Below are positions 22,723 through 26,372 of a stretch of 26,372 nt of DNA, piece by piece (the stretch's first letter is position 1; each line of letters starts with the position of its first letter). Source of the DNA: DASXHZ01 sp036488085 (GTDB taxonomy: Bacteria > Acidobacteriota > Thermoanaerobaculia > Gp7-AA8); contig DASXHZ010000034.1 of NCBI GenBank assembly GCA_036488085.1, positions 1 through 26,372 of the forward strand, written 5' to 3'. Under the pieces are notes generated by a model. The model made no database searches. It had not been told where the DNA came from and saw only the letters and a program-made list of their open reading frames with translations. Both the position numbers and the translations under genes were made by a program.

Positions 22723-24825
22723 TCAGTGCGAGTGCGCCGCGGCCTGTTCCTCTTGCTTCTTCTTTGCCTCGGCGATGATCTTTTCCTGCAGGTTCTTCGG
22801 CACTTCCTCGTAGTGCGAGTACTCCATGTGGAAGCTGCCGCGGCCCTGCGTGATGGAGCGGAGCGTCGAGCCGTAGGTCAGCATCTCGGCAAGCGGCACG
22901 CGCGCCTTGACGGTCTGCATGTCCTCCTCGGCGTTGACGCCTTCCACGCGTCCGCGTCGTGAGTTGAGGTCGCCCATGAGGTCGCCGACGTACTCCGACG
23001 GCGCGCTGATGTCGACGTGCATGATCGGCTCGAGCAGCGTCGGCCTCGCCTTCTCCATCGCGTCCTGGAACGCCAGCGAGCCGGCGATCTTGAACGCCAT
23101 TTCCGACGAGTCGACGTCGTGGTACTGCCCGTCCGTCAGCCGGACGCGGAAGTCGACCACCGGATAGCCGGCGAGGTAGCCCTTCACGCGCGCATCCTGG
23201 ATCCCCTTCTCGACCGCGGGGATGTACTGCCGCGGGATCGCGCCGCCGAAGATGTCGTCGACGAACTCGAAGTCGGCGCCGCGCGGCAGCGGCTCCATCG
23301 TGATCTTGCAGTCGGCGAACTGCCCGTGGCCGCCCGACTGTTTCTTGTGGCGTCCGTGCGCGTCGGCCACCTTCGTGATCGTCTCGCGGTACGGAACTTT
23401 CGGCGGATGGAGGATGACGTCGACGCCGTACTTCTTCTTCAGCTTCTGGACGATGATCTCGACGTGGAGCTGTCCCTGCCCGCTGATGAGGAACTCTTTC
23501 GTCTGTTCGTCGCGCTGGAAGCGGATGGTCGGATCTTCTTCGATGATCCGGTGGATCGCGGACGAGAGCTTGTCCTCGTCGCCGCGTGACTTCGCTTCGA
23601 TCGCGAATGCGATCGCCGCCTCCGGGTACTGGATGTGCGGGATGACGATCCAGTGGTCTTTCGCAGCGAGCGTGTCGCCGGTGTGCACGTCTTTCAGCTT
23701 CGCGACCGCACCGATGTCGCCCGCTTTCAGCTCCGCGACCGGGACCTGCTGCTTGCCCTGCAGGAGCTGCAGCTTTCCGATGCGCTCCTCGTGATCTTTC
23801 GAGGTGTTCCAGTACGACGAGTCGCTCTTCACCGTCCCGCCGAAGACGCGGAACAACGAGACGCGGCCCGAGAACGGATCGGAGAAGGTCTTGAACACGA
23901 GCGCGGCAGGGAACGCCTCCGGGCGCCGCTCGAACGTCGCGGGCTGGCCGTTCTTGTCGGACCCGTCGATCGTCTTCGCCTCGTCGGCTGCCGGGAAGAG
24001 CGACACGAACGCGTCGAGGATCGCCTGTCCGCCGATGTCGTGCGACGCGCTCGCGAGGAGCACCGGATAGATCTCGTGGTGCGACACCTCGCGCCTCATC
24101 CCGTCGAGGAGCTCTTCCTGCGAGAGGCCGCCCTGCTCGAAGAAGCGCTCCATCAGCGTGTCGTCGCCTTCGGCGACCTTCTCGATCAGCTTCTCGCGCC
24201 ACTCGTCCGCCTCAGCCTTCTGGTCAGCCGGGATGTCCACCGTCTCGAACTTGCCGGAGCCGTCGGACGCGTACTTGAGCGCCTTCATGGAGATGAGGTC
24301 GATGATGCCGCTGAATGCGTGCTCTTCTCCGATCGGGAGCTGCACCGGGACAATCTGTTTGCCGAACTTCTTCTGCAGCGCCTCGAGCGTGCGGGAGAAC
24401 GAGGCACGCTCGCGGTCGAGCTTGTTGATGACGACGAGTCGCGGCAGCGAGTAGTCGTCAGCAAACTTCCAGACTTTTTCGGTCGTGACTTCGACGCCGG
24501 TGACGCCGCTGACGACGATCGCGGCAGCGTCGGCGACACGGAGCGCGGCCCGTGCTTCCATCAGGAAGATCCCAAAGCCGGGCGTGTCGATGAGGTTGAT
24601 TTTCGTGTTCTTCCACTCCGCGAAAGCGATGGCGGCGGAGATGGAGTGTTTGCGCTCGATCTCGTCGGGATCGAAGTCGGTCGTGGTGGTGCCGTCTTCG
24701 ATGCGTCCGAAGCGCGAGGTCGCGCCGGCGTTGAACAAAAGCTGCGAAACGAGCGTCGTCTTGCCGGTGTCGTTATGCCCCGCGACGGCGACGTTCCGGA
24801 TTTCGGATCCCGAATAGACTTTCAT
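22723..24825 (-). CDS. Elongation factor G paralogue (EF-G2-like) with altered GTPase motifs
   Basis: A 700-residue translational GTPase with EF-G domains I-V throughout. G1 is G-H-N-D-T-G-K-T (16-23), G4 is N-K-L-D (134-137). Two catalytic landmarks differ from canonical EF-G: switch I ends E-R-K-H-S-I in place of E-R-G-I-T-I, and G3 reads D-T-P-G-F-G-I-F (80-87) instead of D-T-P-G-H-V-D-F, so the histidine that activates water is Phe84. This pattern matches the EF-G2/FusA2-like paralogues known from mycobacteria and others, which differ from the main factor in GTPase behaviour. Domains IV-V (G-G-H-G-Q-F-A-D, R-V-R-L-T-D-G, R-G-R-V-E-G) are intact. The gene is not next to ribosomal protein genes, which also argues against its being the housekeeping copy. 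Confidence 0.92.
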   Translation of the reverse strand: MKVYSGSEIRNVAVAGHNDTGKTTLVSQLLFNAGATSRFGRIEDGTTTTDFDPDEIERKHSISAAIAFAEWKNTKINLIDTPGFGIFLMEARAALRVADAAAIVVSGVTGVEVTTEKVWKFADDYSLPRLVVINKLDRERASFSRTLEALQKKFGKQIVPVQLPIGEEHAFSGIIDLISMKALKYASDGSGKFETVDIPADQKAEADEWREKLIEKVAEGDDTLMERFFEQGGLSQEELLDGMRREVSHHEIYPVLLASASHDIGGQAILDAFVSLFPAADEAKTIDGSDKNGQPATFERRPEAFPAALVFKTFSDPFSGRVSLFRVFGGTVKSDSSYWNTSKDHEERIGKLQLLQGKQQVPVAELKAGDIGAVAKLKDVHTGDTLAAKDHWIVIPHIQYPEAAIAFAIEAKSRGDEDKLSSAIHRIIEEDPTIRFQRDEQTKEFLISGQGQLHVEIIVQKLKKKYGVDVILHPPKVPYRETITKVADAHGRHKKQSGGHGQFADCKITMEPLPRGADFEFVDDIFGGAIPRQYIPAVEKGIQDARVKGYLAGYPVVDFRVRLTDGQYHDVDSSEMAFKIAGSLAFQDAMEKARPTLLEPIMHVDISAPSEYVGDLMGDLNSRRGRVEGVNAEEDMQTVKARVPLAEMLTYGSTLRSITQGRGSFHMEYSHYEEVPKNLQEKIIAEAKKKQEEQAAAHSH

Positions 24826-24900
24826 AGAGCTGGTCCTCGCGATGGGAATTCATGAACAGGCGGGGAATCATAAATTAAACTCTGAAGCGGGGAGATATCA
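24826..24900. other. Divergent intergenic region (EF-G paralogue / Ser-Thr kinase)
   Basis: The only clearly AT-rich spot here is at 24866-24880 (AATCATAAATTAAAC). On the minus strand it gives TATGAT (24867-24872), a fair -10 for the EF-G paralogue, but no matching -35 lies 17 bp upstream. Both genes must be transcribed from within these 75 bp or from inside each other's 5' ends. Confidence 0.35.
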
Positions 24901-26372
24901 TTGTCGGCCTATGGGACGTCCGAGTCCGGAGACGCCGGCCAGGTGAAGCTCGGGCGCTACGAAGTCGTTCGTGAGCTTGGGAAGGGGGCGATGGGAATCG
25001 TCTACCTCGCCAAAGATCCGCTCATCGGACGCCTGGTTGCCCTCAAGACCATCCGACCCGCGGCGCACGCCGACGACGACGAGACGAAGGAGTTCCAGCA
25101 GCGCTTCATCCGCGAGGCGCAGGCGGCCGGCATCCTCAACCATCCCGCGATCGTCACCGTTCACGACATCGGGCAGGACGACGGCACCGGCGTTTCCTTC
25201 ATCGCGATGGAGTACGTCGAGGGCCAGAACCTGAAGGAGGTCCTGCAGCAGGGACGTCCGGTCAGCTTCGAGCAGATCGGCGACATCATCGCGCAGGTCG
25301 CGGAAGGGCTCGATTTCGCCCACGCGAAGGGCATCGTCCACCGCGACGTCAAGCCGGCGAATGTGATCCTCCTCGAGGGGATGCGCGCCAAGATCACCGA
25401 CTTCGGCATCGCGAAGATCGCCAGCGGCGTCTCCAACCTGACGACCACCGGCCAGTTTCTCGGCACGCCGAACTACATGGCGCCGGAGCAGATCAAAGGT
25501 GCTCCCGTCGATGGCCGCTCCGACATCTTCTCTCTCGGCATCTGCCTCTACGAGTGCCTCACGCGCCGCAAGCCGTTCGGCGGCGACTCGCTGACGTCGA
25601 TCTCGTACAAGATCGTCCACGAGCCGTTCCCGCCGCTCGGGGAGATCAACCCGCAGATCCCGCCGGGGTTCGAAGAGGTCGTCGCCAAGTGTCTCGCGAA
25701 GGATCCGGCGAAGCGCTACCAGCGCGCGCGCGATCTCGCGATCGCACTCCGCGCCGTGAATCGCGGCGAACGTCCCCCCGCCGAGCCGATGCAGGCGGAA
25801 GAGACGATGATCACGCGCGGCCACGAAAAGATCCCGACCGTCGAGATCCCGTTCCCCGACGAAGGCGGCGACGAGACGCCGTCGTCCCCTGGCCCTCTCA
25901 CTACGAATCCGACACCGACCGCCGCGCCCGCCGCCAAGGTTGAAGCGCGTGCGCGCGCCGCAGCGGCATCACGGACCGGCACGGGCAAGCCGCTCCTTCG
26001 GCGCCAGCTTCACCCCGCCCTCTTCCTCGGCATCGTCGCCGCCTGTTTTCTCGCGCTCGGCGCGATCGCGATCGCGCTGAAGACGAAGGCGCCCGCGGCG
26101 CACCCGGTCGACACGCGCGCCGAGCAGCAACACGCGCGCGAGCGGGTGCTGCGGGAGCAGGCGAACGCGTTGCTGCGGCAGGGCCGCGTGAACGACGCCT
26201 ACGCCAAATTCGCGGAGCTCAACCGGATGGCCCCGCGCTCGCCCGCGGTTGTCGCGATGCTGCAGAAGCTCAACGCGGCTCGTGCGCAGGAAGAGATCGG
26301 ACGGCAACAGCAGGCGAACGCGAAGACGAAGTTCGACGAGGGAATGGCACTGTACAACCAGAAAAAGTACGC
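24901..26372 (+). CDS. PknB-type membrane serine/threonine protein kinase (3' end beyond window)
   Basis: The frame is open from TTG 24901 to the right edge (490 residues seen). Kinase domain about 18-285: G-K-G-A-M-G (27-32), catalytic Lys49, H-R-D-V-K-P-A-N (147-154; Asp149), D-F-G (167-169), A-P-E (194-196) and S-D-I-F-S-L-G. A Pro/Ala-rich juxtamembrane linker (about 286-365), one membrane helix (about 371-393), and an extracytoplasmic, Gln/Ala/Arg-rich helical region with TPR-like pattern (L-R-Q-G-R-V-N-D-A-Y-A-K-F; F-D-E-G-M-A-L-Y-N-Q-K-K-Y) follow. I chose the TTG because GGAG at 24891-24894 precedes it by 6 nt; GTG 24943 is an alternative without a good site. No ATG start is available upstream in frame. 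It is divergent from the EF-G paralogue. Confidence 0.93.
   Translation, partial: MSAYGTSESGDAGQVKLGRYEVVRELGKGAMGIVYLAKDPLIGRLVALKTIRPAAHADDDETKEFQQRFIREAQAAGILNHPAIVTVHDIGQDDGTGVSFIAMEYVEGQNLKEVLQQGRPVSFEQIGDIIAQVAEGLDFAHAKGIVHRDVKPANVILLEGMRAKITDFGIAKIASGVSNLTTTGQFLGTPNYMAPEQIKGAPVDGRSDIFSLGICLYECLTRRKPFGGDSLTSISYKIVHEPFPPLGEINPQIPPGFEEVVAKCLAKDPAKRYQRARDLAIALRAVNRGERPPAEPMQAEETMITRGHEKIPTVEIPFPDEGGDETPSSPGPLTTNPTPTAAPAAKVEARARAAAASRTGTGKPLLRRQLHPALFLGIVAACFLALGAIAIALKTKAPAAHPVDTRAEQQHARERVLREQANALLRQGRVNDAYAKFAELNRMAPRSPAVVAMLQKLNAARAQEEIGRQQQANAKTKFDEGMALYNQKKY

Noticed and set aside
22709..24202. 497-residue minus-strand ORF, and a 406-residue plus-strand ORF at 23635-24855, over the EF-G paralogue
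   Set aside because: Both are out-of-frame or antisense shadows; the EF-G frame has all family motifs.

Overview
The window is GC-rich and densely coded, with about 28 protein genes. Many of them are joined by 1-8 nt ATGA, GTGA or TGATG overlaps. The gene content suggests a free-living, aerobic or soil-type Gram-negative bacterium, and Acidobacteriota or a close relative is my best guess. That guess rests on a large hybrid histidine kinase, a PknB-type kinase with an extracytoplasmic repeat region, an EF-G paralogue, a lipoprotein, and interspersed palindromes of a kind I recall from such genomes. No rRNA, tRNA, CRISPR array, phage or transposase gene is visible.

Layout. Positions 1-1608 (minus) hold a sulfurtransferase and a split YeeE/YedE transporter in one operon. 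A small, probably frameshifted membrane protein follows at 1717-2029 (minus). A 1165-residue double hybrid kinase lies at 2060-5557. Then come a CsbD-like protein (minus), a PQQ-type sugar dehydrogenase, a CPBP protease (minus), a DUF2207 membrane protein, a uracil-DNA glycosylase and a coupled 60-residue protein. moaA and an esterase follow on the minus strand. From 13006 an ECF sigma factor, a zinc-finger anti-sigma factor, a membrane protein and a zinc-ribbon membrane protein form one operon. lepA comes next, then a duplicated pair of exported proteins, an RsbW/RsbV-like partner-switching pair (minus), and a metalloprotease-like protein with a small partner. selD, a DUF2007 protein and a PEGA protein follow, then an EF-G paralogue (minus). 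The start of a Ser/Thr kinase runs off the right edge.

Two things stand out. First, selD appears to begin at GTG 20674 and to read through an in-frame TGA at 20734-20736 as selenocysteine. The codon sits in the family's catalytic loop (G-G-U-A-C-K) and is followed by a hairpin that fits bacterial SECIS rules. A conventional ORF call starting at ATG 20800 would lose the catalytic N-terminus. Second, three intergenic regions carry the same unusual architecture: short tandem repeats of period 7-8 bp on one arm, faced by inverted copies on the other. They lie at 5873-5941, 12604-12931 and 14960-15091. The largest has 18 units facing 22. A separate 238-bp nested palindrome fills the gap between two convergent genes at 10514-10751, and a half copy of its core sits before lepA.

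Regulation by signalling is a theme: a double hybrid kinase, an ECF sigma/anti-sigma pair, a partner-switching pair and a membrane Ser/Thr kinase all lie within 26 kb. No functional link among them can be shown from sequence alone.
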